This document shows, piece by piece, positions 34,158-41,137 of a DNA stretch of 41,137 nt (its first letter is position 1; each line of letters opens with the position of its first letter). Source of the DNA: an uncultured Spirochaeta sp. (GTDB lineage: Bacteria; Spirochaetota; Spirochaetia; DTKZ01); contig CAKZQO010000297.1 of assembly GCA_937140905.1 (NCBI GenBank), positions 1 through 41,137 of the forward strand, read 5' to 3'. Under the pieces are notes generated by a model. The model did not search any database. It was given only the letters and a program-made list of their open reading frames with translations, and was not told the DNA's origin. Both the position numbers and the translations under genes were made by a program.

Positions 34158-34925
34158 ATGATGAAGCACAGCGAAGCCTTCAGTTTAAACGGTTCCCTTG
34201 CCCTTGTGACCGGAGGAGGAACGGGAATCGGTCGGGCCATTACCGATGCCCTGGTAGAGGCAGGTGCTCGGGTAATCGTCGCTGCCCGACGAAAAGAGCC
34301 TTTACTAGAAACTGCTCAAGCGTATCCCGGCAAAGTATACGCTTACGAGTACGATGTCACGAAGCCCGAAGAGGCCCCACAGTTTCTCGCTAGACTCGAA
34401 CAGGAAGTGGGCGTGCCCACGATTCTAGTGAATAACGCAGGAATTCATTTGAAGAAGAAGGCTGAAGAGGTTTCCGCAGAAGAGTTCCGTCGAGTCCTGG
34501 ACACCCACATCGTGGGGGCCCATGCGTTGAGCGCTGCTATCATTCCGTTGATGCGTAGATCCGGAGGAGGATCTATCCTCTACATCGCTTCCATGGCCTC
34601 CCTATTCGGCATTCCGTACGTGGTGGCGTATTCAGCAGCGAAATCGGCCATGCTCGGGGTGGTGCGCACCCTGGCAGTGGAATACGGTACGGAAAACATA
34701 CGGGTAAACGCCATTGCTCCTGGTTGGATCGAAACCGAGATGAGCCGGAAAGCGATGGAAGGGGATCCGGAACGAAAACGAAAAGTATTGGGTCGCACCC
34801 CTTTAGGTAGATTTGGAAGCCCAGAGGATATTGGGTGGGCAGCGGTGTACCTCTGCTCGCCTGCTGCCAGGTTCATCACCGGCACCTGCCTTGCGGTGGA
34901 TGGGGGAATCTCCATCGGGTTCTAA
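34158..34925 (+). CDS. Short-chain dehydrogenase/reductase (probable hexuronate oxidoreductase)
   Basis: A 255-residue classical SDR. The NAD(P) motif VTGGGTGIGRA, NNAG (ILVNNAGIHL), catalytic Ser in YIASMAS and Tyr/Lys in YSAAKSAML are all present, as is the C-terminal ITGTCLAVDGG. It lies 7 bp after dctM and before mannonate dehydratase. By context it may interconvert D-fructuronate and D-mannonate, or act on a related aldonate; the sequence proves only the family. Two adjacent ATGs (34158, 34161) are equivalent starts. Confidence 0.88.
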   Translation: MMKHSEAFSLNGSLALVTGGGTGIGRAITDALVEAGARVIVAARRKEPLLETAQAYPGKVYAYEYDVTKPEEAPQFLARLEQEVGVPTILVNNAGIHLKKKAEEVSAEEFRRVLDTHIVGAHALSAAIIPLMRRSGGGSILYIASMASLFGIPYVVAYSAAKSAMLGVVRTLAVEYGTENIRVNAIAPGWIETEMSRKAMEGDPERKRKVLGRTPLGRFGSPEDIGWAAVYLCSPAARFITGTCLAVDGGISIGF

Positions 34926-35039
34926 TCAGGATAGGGCGGTTTGATCTAACTTTAGGCTGTCCCAAAGGAACGTGTTTCCCTCTAGAACACCCCATCGACG
35001 GTGAGTAGCATTTATTGTACTTTCTTGTAAGAGGTCTCT

Positions 35040-36113
35040 ATGAAACTTGGGTTTGGGTTCTATCATTACATGCTAAACGAGGAGTACTACCAGTTCGCGC
35101 GCCAATGCGGGGCCACGCACGCGGTGGTCCACCTGGTAGACTATTTTCACAAAGGGTCGGGACACACAGTAGCGGAAAACCAGCCCGTGGGGGATCTGCA
35201 TGGGTGGGGGGAAGCAGGAGCCACCCGATCCCTCTGGACCTACGATCACTTCGTGTACCTTCGGGATTCCATGGCTAGACACGGCCTCGCTTTCGAGGCG
35301 ATCGAGAACTTCGATCCTGCGGATTGGCACGATGTGCTCCTCGATGGTCCCCGAAAACAGGAACAGATCGAACGTTTGAAACAGATCGTGCGGGACGCGG
35401 GACGGGCGGGAATAAAAATCATCGGGTACAATTTTAGCATCGCGGGCGTGGCAGGCCGTATCACGGGACCCTTCGCCCGCGGAGGCGCCCTTTCGGTGGG
35501 AATGAACGGACCGGTAGAAGAACCCATTCCGCTGGGAATGGTGTGGAACATGGTGTACGACAGGAATGCGCCCGTTGGATACCTTCCTGAGATCAGCCAT
35601 GAGGAACTGTGGCAACGGCTAGAGTACTTTCTGACCGAAATGATCCCTACGGCAGAAGAAGCGGGAGTAATCCTGGCCCTTCATCCGGACGACCCACCCC
35701 TAGAACGGGTAAGGAGACAACCCCGCTTGGTCTACCGTCCCGAATTATACCAGCGCCTTCTAGACCGGTTCCCCTCCCCTTCGGTAGGGTTGGAGTTTTG
35801 CCTTGGCACTCTGGCCGAGATGCAGGACGGGGACATCTACCGGACCATCCAGCACTATGTTTGCCAAGGCCGGGTAGCTTACATTCATTTCCGTAATGTC
35901 CGCGGTAAGGTGCCTTACTATAAGGAAGTGTTCATCGATGAGGGGGATGTGGACATGAAGAAGGTAATCCGGATCCTAAAAGCCTGTGGGTATCAAGGGA
36001 TCCTGATCCCCGATCATACACCCCAGATGAGCTGCGCCGCTCCCTGGCACGCGGGAATGGCTTACGCCATGGGGTACATGAAAGCCTTGCTAGACACGGC
36101 GGCCGAGTACTAA
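35040..36113 (+). CDS. uxuA: Mannonate dehydratase
   Basis: Converts D-mannonate to 2-keto-3-deoxygluconate, the step after fructuronate reduction in hexuronate catabolism. The 357-residue TIM-barrel protein has the UxuA signatures IIGYNFSIAGV, LALHPDDPP, GLEFCLGTLAEM, YIHFRNVRGKVPYYKEVF, IDEGDVDM and LIPDHTPQM...PWHAGMAYAMGY. His and Cys residues in these segments are the metal ligands of the family. It belongs to the shorter bacterial form (E. coli UxuA is nearly 400 aa). AAGAGG lies 6 nt before the ATG. A 114-bp gap after the SDR gene holds no clear promoter, so it probably shares the TRAP transcript. uxaC, kdgK and kdgA are not in the window. Confidence 0.94.
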   Translation: MKLGFGFYHYMLNEEYYQFARQCGATHAVVHLVDYFHKGSGHTVAENQPVGDLHGWGEAGATRSLWTYDHFVYLRDSMARHGLAFEAIENFDPADWHDVLLDGPRKQEQIERLKQIVRDAGRAGIKIIGYNFSIAGVAGRITGPFARGGALSVGMNGPVEEPIPLGMVWNMVYDRNAPVGYLPEISHEELWQRLEYFLTEMIPTAEEAGVILALHPDDPPLERVRRQPRLVYRPELYQRLLDRFPSPSVGLEFCLGTLAEMQDGDIYRTIQHYVCQGRVAYIHFRNVRGKVPYYKEVFIDEGDVDMKKVIRILKACGYQGILIPDHTPQMSCAAPWHAGMAYAMGYMKALLDTAAEY

Positions 36114-36133
36114 GATTAAAGCGGTTTCAGTCT

Positions 36134-36880
36134 TCACGCTCCCCTTAGGCCCGAAGCCCACTGCCGGCGTTCTGCCTTTCTCCGCTCGATGAAAGCGTGG
36201 AACCGCTCCACGGAACTATTGATCAGGAGTTCCTCGGGAGCTCCTGCGGCTTTCACGATGGATAACGCCTTTTCGAACCGGCCTAGATCCGCGTGGTAAT
36301 GAGCATCGCTTCCCAGCACCATTAACGTTCCCTTTTGCACGCAGAGCTGCGCAATATAGAGGCAGTTTTCATCGCTTCCCTTACGAATCTTGAAGGAAGC
36401 GTTGTTAATTTCCAGCGCCTTTCCATACCGGGCGGCGGCTTCTACCACCGCTTCGTAGTCCACCGGATAGGAAGGGTTTCCCGGATGGGAGATGGCATCC
36501 ACGAAGGGACTTTTAAGGGCAGCTAACAGAGCTTCTGTATGGTCCTCTTGGTTTTTGGGAGGGAAACAGATCTCGTGCAGCCCAGCCAGAACATAATCCA
36601 GTCGCCCCAAAAGCTTTTCTTCCAGGTCCAAAGAACCCCGGGTATCGAGAATGTTCGCTTCGATTCCCCGGTAGAATCGGGCGCCATGGATCTGATCGGG
36701 GAGAACGCGAAGGTTACTGAAATGATACGGATGGGTGCCTCCTGGTAAGGCAGGACCGTGATCGGTAAGGACGAATCCATACAAGCCTCTAACCGTCGCA
36801 GCACGGGCTAGATCGTCCACCGTGGAATACGCGTGACCAGATGCCACTGAGTGAGTGTGAGTGTCGATTACGATATTCAT
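36134..36880 (-). CDS. PHP-domain phosphatase, YcdX-like
   Basis: A 248-residue metal-dependent hydrolase of the PHP family. It starts MNIVIDTHTHSVASGHAYST, almost the YcdX signature. The metal-site segments FVLTDHGPALPGG, YRGIEANI, AGLHEICFPP, ISHPGNPSYPVD, LEINNASF and GSDAHYHADLG follow in order and are intact. E. coli YcdX is a trinuclear-zinc phosphatase; the substrate here is unknown. ATG 36880 is preferred because it directly precedes the first metal ligands; ATG 36898 is also in frame. Both lie inside a perfect 11-bp inverted repeat and neither has a Shine-Dalgarno sequence. The gene follows the CitX-CitG fusion closely and converges with uxuA. Confidence 0.92.
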   Translation of the reverse strand: MNIVIDTHTHSVASGHAYSTVDDLARAATVRGLYGFVLTDHGPALPGGTHPYHFSNLRVLPDQIHGARFYRGIEANILDTRGSLDLEEKLLGRLDYVLAGLHEICFPPKNQEDHTEALLAALKSPFVDAISHPGNPSYPVDYEAVVEAAARYGKALEINNASFKIRKGSDENCLYIAQLCVQKGTLMVLGSDAHYHADLGRFEKALSIVKAAGAPEELLINSSVERFHAFIERRKAERRQWASGLRGA

Positions 36881-36901
36881 GGATGACCCATCATCCATGA
36901 A
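36876..36901. promoter_or_regulatory. Perfect inverted repeat covering the PHP gene start
   Basis: TTCATGGATGA and TCATCCATGAA are exact complements around a CCCA loop. The repeat spans the 22-bp gap between the citXG stop and the PHP start and contains both candidate ATG codons. In mRNA it would bury the start in a hairpin; in DNA it could be an operator. Confidence 0.7.
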
Positions 36902-36902
36902 A

Positions 36903-38318
36903 TTAGTTTCTCTGTCCAGAGGTGAGGGAATCGAGGAAGATCGTGACCGCTAAAAGATCGGCCGATCCCCCCGGACTTAAGTTGCGGGCTTTGCATTTCT
37001 CCCGGAAGACTCGAAGAAGCCGCATCCCTCTACCCGTGAACGCTCCGCCCCATAAAAGAACCCGAAGGGAAAACAGTCGCATCCACCGAAGGCCTATTAA
37101 TCCGCCGCGACCTAAAACGTTGGTGTCCTTCACGATCACCATCAATCCTAGGAGTACAGTAAGAAGGCACTGATCTCGCCTGTTCGGAAACAGGGAAGTC
37201 AACAGTTTAAGAAGGGGCAAGGCAAAGAAACGAACCCTCGGGAATCCCTTCTCTGCCTCTCCTCTTGCTCCTGTCACTCCATACTGTTTGTAAGCCTTCC
37301 ATCCTTTTGTGTGAAGAATGGTAGAATCCTTCCCCCATTCCTTTTTTACAAGCCCTTTACACATGCCACGGGCTACCCGGAGAACTCGGGAGACGGTAGG
37401 GGTTAAACCCAATCCCTCCAGGCGACCGATCGACAGACAAAGGATCCCTAAGGAAAAGATAGCCCCCTTGTGGGTATTGACCCCACCGGTTGCAGCGAAC
37501 ATGGCTCGTTCAGCATCGATTCCTATCCGACGCACCCGGGGAAGTACTTCGGCCAAAGGGATTCGGCAAGTGTTTTCCCCTGCCCGAACTGTCTCCCGGA
37601 AGTACGGGACAAGGGTAAAGATTGAACGGTAGAAGGTATGAAGACACATGTCGGTGTGGGCTCCAGGATCTTCCCTATCCACCAAGCCTGGCTTTGGGGA
37701 GAGCTCCACCTCTTCCCGTAATGCCTTTTGGCATAGAGCGGCAATTCGAACCGCAACGGTATCTTTGTCATGGGCTTCAGGGTGATGGGTTTCAAGGTTA
37801 TACCTAGTATAGGCATCGACTCGTTCCGTAGCGGCCTTCCAAACCTCTTCCAAGCTATGTTTCGCGGCACGAATACAGGAAGACACGGGGCTTCCACATA
37901 CGATACACCTCCGCTCGGGATACCCAAGCGTCCTGCGGGAAAGAGGAATCCCCTTTGGATCGATCACATCCAGATCGAACAACCTCCCTAACGGGTGAGT
38001 TTCTTCCAGATGGATCAACGCTTTCTTTACGTGGGTTGCCTCCCCTTCTACCACAAAGAGGGCCCAGGGTCCTGTTTCTTCCCGTTCACGTTCTGCTTGG
38101 AGAATCGATACTCCAATCGCTTGGAGGGAAGCACGCACGATTCCTTCCGCTAGATCCTGTACCCGTAGGGCATAGGAGGTATTCTTCACAGGGCCTGGGT
38201 TTATAGGACTCACCTGAACTAGGGGGCTCCGATACCGTTCAAGAAGCTCTTCCCGTAGCCGTTGCCTTCGATCCCGAGCCTGCAATACTTTCCAGAGGAC
38301 TTGTTCTCCGTTCCGCAT
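36903..38318 (-). CDS. citXG: CitX-CitG fusion: citrate lyase prosthetic-group synthesis and transfer
   Basis: A 471-residue bifunctional protein. The N-terminal CitX domain (about 1-170) has GRLFDLDVIDPKGIPLSRR and RRCIVCGSPVSSC. It transfers phosphoribosyl-dephospho-CoA to an acyl carrier protein. The C-terminal CitG domain has KPGLVDREDPGAHTDM, GGVNTHKGAIFSLG and NLSPGGSADLLA. It makes triphosphoribosyl-dephospho-CoA from ATP and dephospho-CoA. All motifs are intact. ATG 38318 is chosen over TTG 38336. No citDEF genes (or malonate decarboxylase genes) are in this window, so the acceptor is unlinked or unknown. It is followed by the PHP phosphatase in the same direction. Confidence 0.93.
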   Translation of the reverse strand: MRNGEQVLWKVLQARDRRQRLREELLERYRSPLVQVSPINPGPVKNTSYALRVQDLAEGIVRASLQAIGVSILQAEREREETGPWALFVVEGEATHVKKALIHLEETHPLGRLFDLDVIDPKGIPLSRRTLGYPERRCIVCGSPVSSCIRAAKHSLEEVWKAATERVDAYTRYNLETHHPEAHDKDTVAVRIAALCQKALREEVELSPKPGLVDREDPGAHTDMCLHTFYRSIFTLVPYFRETVRAGENTCRIPLAEVLPRVRRIGIDAERAMFAATGGVNTHKGAIFSLGILCLSIGRLEGLGLTPTVSRVLRVARGMCKGLVKKEWGKDSTILHTKGWKAYKQYGVTGARGEAEKGFPRVRFFALPLLKLLTSLFPNRRDQCLLTVLLGLMVIVKDTNVLGRGGLIGLRWMRLFSLRVLLWGGAFTGRGMRLLRVFREKCKARNLSPGGSADLLAVTIFLDSLTSGQRN

Positions 38319-38416
38319 TTTTATTCGTTTCCCCAAGAGTACCGCAAAGAAAACGCCCTGAGGAGTCAGAAAAGAGGAAGAATTCTTGTAAGAGTTCGTC
38401 CTACAAACCCTTGAAC

Positions 38417-39712
38417 CTAGTTGTACTGCATCTTCAGAGTAAACCGGACCTTCCCATTGCTTAAACCAGATGGATTATTCGGATCGTATGCCGGAGCTAT
38501 TAAATCCGCAATAACAGAACCTTCCATAGTAGACTGTTTCACGAAGTTAGAGATATTCACCGAATAGGTAGCACTCTTCTGCACGTCAAAAGAACTAGCG
38601 CTCCCGCTAACAGAATAGTTTGCCACATACCCTTCAGGGCTCTCTACCTGACCATCCGGCACTAGAACTCCATACGCGAGAGAACCATCACTACTGAACA
38701 CGAGGGTCATCCAGCCTTTCTTGGCCCAGGATTGATTGAGCTCGTCCTCGGTAAGCGCATACACATACTCGTATCCCTGGATCGATCCCGCTTGTCCCAC
38801 AAAAGCGGCAAATAGATAGTTTAGATAATGGTTCGCTACGAACATGGGCCAACCCTGAATCGTTGGACTATCCGGCCAGAACTCGCTACCCCCGATCGAG
38901 AACCGGAGCATCCGACTTAAGTCTGCCGCTATGGTGATGGTTGGTGCACTTCCTGCCGAAATAGTTTTACCTATGGGGGACTCCACGTAGAAGTACGTGG
39001 GTTGATTCGTCAAGCAGAGGAGAGCCTCCTCGGGATCCGCTCCCTGGATAGGGGGGGTATACTGGAAAAATGTGTAGGCAGGCGGGTTTGAGGATACGTC
39101 CATATCGTCCGACCGATCGTCCAACGTCCCCTTGGAATCCATCATCTTTCCCGTCTGGGCATCGAAGTAGTACTGCGCCTTGGTCTGCAGATATACATGT
39201 TCATACGCAGTGGTGCCATCGTAAAAATAGGTATCCTCGATTTTTCCTTTGATCTTGGCGAAGGGGTCAAAGAAGAGCTTTACCTTTTCGATCGTGCCCA
39301 CAGGCACATCCAATGATAGAGTTTGCGCGATGCTTCCATCTCCCGTTAGGGTGATGACCTTGGGGGGTCGAGTGTCCGGATCTAGAGCCTTTACCTCGTC
39401 ACCCCCCTTCATAATGAAAGAAACACCTTTCAAGGTTAGAGTTAGAGAGCTTGCCAGTCCTGCCTGTTCCCGCACCTGGACGCCTGTAGGAGGAGAAGGA
39501 GGGGAAGTCGGGATCGTATCGAACAGAAGAGTAGAGGTGTGGGGGAAGATGGACCCCTGTAGAGTACTAGCCCCCGGGCTTACCGAACGAATACTGAGGG
39601 AACCCTTCACTGTATCGTAACCACTATCAGAAGACCCGAACCAGCAGGAAGAGAGAAAGAATGTGGCGACTACGACAGCTATACCTCCCGGTATGCACTT
39701 TTTTGAATACAT
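38417..39712 (-). CDS. Lipoprotein of unknown function
   Basis: A 431-residue lipoprotein. The signal peptide ends FFLSSC, a good lipobox. The mature part is Ser/Thr/Asp-rich with beta-strand patterns. A region at about 90-160 (LTLTLKGVSFIMKGGDEV ... PVGTIEKVKLFFDPF) recalls DUF4382-type beta-sandwich domains, but I cannot confirm this. No catalytic motif is recognised. A very good GGAGGTG lies before the ATG, with a TTGTTG-18-TATAGT promoter candidate upstream. It is separated by 80 bp from citXG and diverges from the second TRAP operon. Confidence 0.75.
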   Translation of the reverse strand: MYSKKCIPGGIAVVVATFFLSSCWFGSSDSGYDTVKGSLSIRSVSPGASTLQGSIFPHTSTLLFDTIPTSPPSPPTGVQVREQAGLASSLTLTLKGVSFIMKGGDEVKALDPDTRPPKVITLTGDGSIAQTLSLDVPVGTIEKVKLFFDPFAKIKGKIEDTYFYDGTTAYEHVYLQTKAQYYFDAQTGKMMDSKGTLDDRSDDMDVSSNPPAYTFFQYTPPIQGADPEEALLCLTNQPTYFYVESPIGKTISAGSAPTITIAADLSRMLRFSIGGSEFWPDSPTIQGWPMFVANHYLNYLFAAFVGQAGSIQGYEYVYALTEDELNQSWAKKGWMTLVFSSDGSLAYGVLVPDGQVESPEGYVANYSVSGSASSFDVQKSATYSVNISNFVKQSTMEGSVIADLIAPAYDPNNPSGLSNGKVRFTLKMQYN

Positions 39713-39810
39713 GTAGGCACCTCCTATATTGTAGTATTCACATATTTTAACTATATCACTAGTACTTGTAATTCAACAACCTATTTTTGAGCTAAAAAAT
39801 ATCCAGTCTC

Positions 39811-39839
39811 TTGACAAATCCGTACGGTCAGCATACCCT
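39811..39839 (+). promoter_or_regulatory. Promoter of the second TRAP operon
   Basis: TTGACA (39811-39816), a 17-bp spacer and TACCCT (39834-39839), the same layout as the first TRAP promoter. Confidence 0.72.
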
Positions 39840-39855
39840 AAATCCATCTTGATCT

Positions 39856-39872
39856 CTATCGGTTACCGATAG
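39856..39872. promoter_or_regulatory. Operator of the second TRAP operon
   Basis: CTATCGGTTACCGATAG is a perfect palindrome (8-1-8) followed by AAAAC, 16 bp after the -10. It shares the CTATCGGTT..CGATAGAAAAC pattern with 31289-31310. Confidence 0.78.
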
Positions 39873-39906
39873 AAAACGAAACAATTTCATAGGAAGGGAG
39901 GGTATT

Positions 39907-40902
39907 ATGCGAAAGAAACGATGGTTTCTAGTAGGGATCGTGCTACTCGTTTCGGCAGGGATCCTGTTTGCCGCGGGAGCCAAGGAACAGAAACCCATCA
40001 AGATGCGCACCTCGACGAACCTAGCCCCCGGGGGTACCGTTGGACGGGCCTTGAAGAAGTTCGTGGAACTGGTAGAACAGCAGGCGGCTGGCCGTATCCA
40101 GGCAACGGCGAACTTCGGAAGCGAGTTAGGGAGTCAGAGGGAGCAGGTAGAGATGACGAAAACCGGCGCCCTCGAAATGGTGGTATCCGCTCCGGGAACA
40201 GGGCCGGGAGCCAACGTTCCCCAGTTACAGATGTTCGAGTTCCCCTACCTCTTCAAGGACGATGCCCACTATGTTCGGGTTCTGGATGGAATGGAAGGGG
40301 AAGTATCCCGGCTGGTAGCTCCCCTCAACCTAACAGCCGTAGGGGGACAAAACATGGGATTCCGGCACATGCTGGTAAAGCCCAGACCGATCTACGTCCC
40401 CGACGACCTGAAGGGACTCAAGATGCGAGGGCCGAACCCGGTATACATCGCCATGTTCAACGCGTTGGGAGCTTCAGGGGTCACTACCGACTGGAACGAA
40501 ATATACAACGCTCTCCAGACAGGGGTGATCGATGGTATGGAAGCTTCCCCGGACATGATCTACTCGATGAAGTTCCATGAAGTGGCGAAATACTTGAGCA
40601 AGACGAACCACATCGCTGCGGCGGTGTACTACTTCTTCCGGAAGGACTGGCTGGATTCCCTGCCGGCAGATCTGAAGAAGATTGTCCTGGACAGCGCTCG
40701 AAAGGCCGCTTCCTATCAGAATGAGATCGGCCTGGAGGCCCAGAAAGCGTCCCTCCAGAAGATGATCAACGAAGGGGTACAGGTCAACGAGGTAAAGGAC
40801 ATCAACCTCTTCAAAGAGAAAGTGAAACCGATGCTGGATCAGTACCGCGGTAAAGGGAAAGAATGGTCGGACTTCATCGATAAGATTCTCGCTATTCAAT
40901 AA
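39907..40902 (+). CDS. dctP: TRAP transporter solute-binding protein (DctP family), second operon
   Basis: A 331-residue binding protein. The signal peptide ends GILFAAGAKEQ, again without a lipobox cysteine. The arginine-loop region DLKGLKMRGPNPVYIAMF and the signature YNALQTGVIDGMEASPDMI are present. It is clearly divergent from the 31387 paralogue, so probably another acid is bound. AGGAAGGGAGGG precedes the ATG. A dctQ gene follows 20 bp later. The shared operator suggests the two systems respond to the same signal. Confidence 0.93.
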   Translation: MRKKRWFLVGIVLLVSAGILFAAGAKEQKPIKMRTSTNLAPGGTVGRALKKFVELVEQQAAGRIQATANFGSELGSQREQVEMTKTGALEMVVSAPGTGPGANVPQLQMFEFPYLFKDDAHYVRVLDGMEGEVSRLVAPLNLTAVGGQNMGFRHMLVKPRPIYVPDDLKGLKMRGPNPVYIAMFNALGASGVTTDWNEIYNALQTGVIDGMEASPDMIYSMKFHEVAKYLSKTNHIAAAVYYFFRKDWLDSLPADLKKIVLDSARKAASYQNEIGLEAQKASLQKMINEGVQVNEVKDINLFKEKVKPMLDQYRGKGKEWSDFIDKILAIQ

Positions 40903-40922
40903 ACCTATCGAGGGAGCACGGC

Positions 40923-41137
40923 ATGGGACTTGAGCGGATCTATCGGATCGTTGACCGGGTACGGGCAATTCTCATCATCCTTGTCATGGGATTCATCATC
41001 GGAATCGGCGCCATACAGATCTTCCTCCGGTATTTTCCTTGGACAAAGCCCTTCGATTGGGTGGATGAGATCATGAGGTACCTGAACATCTGGGTAGTGT
41101 TCCTCGCCGCAAGCATTGGGGTAAAGGAAAGCACCCA
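40923..41137 (+). CDS. dctQ: TRAP transporter small permease (DctQ), cut by right edge
   Basis: The first 71 residues read MGLERIYRIVDRVRAILIIL, then GAIQIFLRYF, FDWVDEIMRYLNIWVVFLAA and SIGVKEST. This is the normal DctQ pattern of helix 1, the FxRY...W.DE turn and helix 2. AGGGAG lies about 6 nt before the ATG. The 3' end, and presumably dctM, lie outside the window. Confidence 0.88.
   Translation, partial: MGLERIYRIVDRVRAILIILVMGFIIGIGAIQIFLRYFPWTKPFDWVDEIMRYLNIWVVFLAASIGVKEST

Noticed and set aside
35073-35615. Minus-strand open frame of 180 codons within uxuA
   Set aside because: It is antisense to well-conserved mannonate dehydratase and its residues resemble no family.

Overview
The window most likely comes from a spirochaete (Spirochaetota, Treponema-like). 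The main clue is that three solute-binding proteins begin with a signal peptide ending in WAGGSKE, YAGGKQE or FAAGAKEQ, a style I associate with this phylum. An outer-membrane usher and lipoproteins with LSSC/FAGC lipoboxes show a diderm envelope. The phylum call is inference; there is no rRNA or marker gene here. No tRNA, rRNA or CRISPR array was seen.

Layout. 1-1078: an AAA ATPase running off the left edge, its promoter covered by three copies of a palindrome. 1291-12000: surface-polysaccharide genes: a WecA-type initiating transferase (+), then a minus-strand cluster with a Wzy-like polymerase, two GT4 glycosyltransferases, two SDR epimerases, a fused MDR/Gfo-Idh oxidoreductase and WecB. 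Base composition becomes steadily more AT-rich towards the polymerase. 10200-10540 and 12124-15244: an insertion-sequence graveyard (decayed IS256, decayed IS3-like fragments, one apparently intact IS3 element) bordering that cluster. 15292-23314: a sugar-utilisation locus: a GtaA/DUF4965-type protein diverging from a LacI regulator, ABC importer and GH2 glycosidase, with a strong promoter and tandem LacI-type operators between them.

23348-27932 (minus): a four-gene chaperone-usher pilus operon (pilin, chaperone, usher, two-domain tip protein). Just upstream lies a sigma-54 activator whose N-terminus resembles the CARF sensor domain of RtcR. It diverges from a PEGA-domain lipoprotein gene that has a full-consensus -24/-12 promoter and a 30-bp dyad about 80 bp upstream of it. 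After a strong terminator comes a single-chain MNT-HepT (antitoxin-toxin) fusion. This 27.9-31.2 kb segment is the best candidate for an undescribed signalling system.

31252-36113: a hexuronate-type operon: TRAP importer (DctP, DctQ, DctM), an SDR and mannonate dehydratase. 36134-39712 (minus): a YcdX-like PHP phosphatase, a CitX-CitG fusion without citrate lyase genes nearby, and an unknown lipoprotein. 39811-41137: a second TRAP operon cut by the right edge. Both TRAP operons share the same promoter and operator (CTATCGGTT..CGATAG), so one unseen regulator probably controls both.
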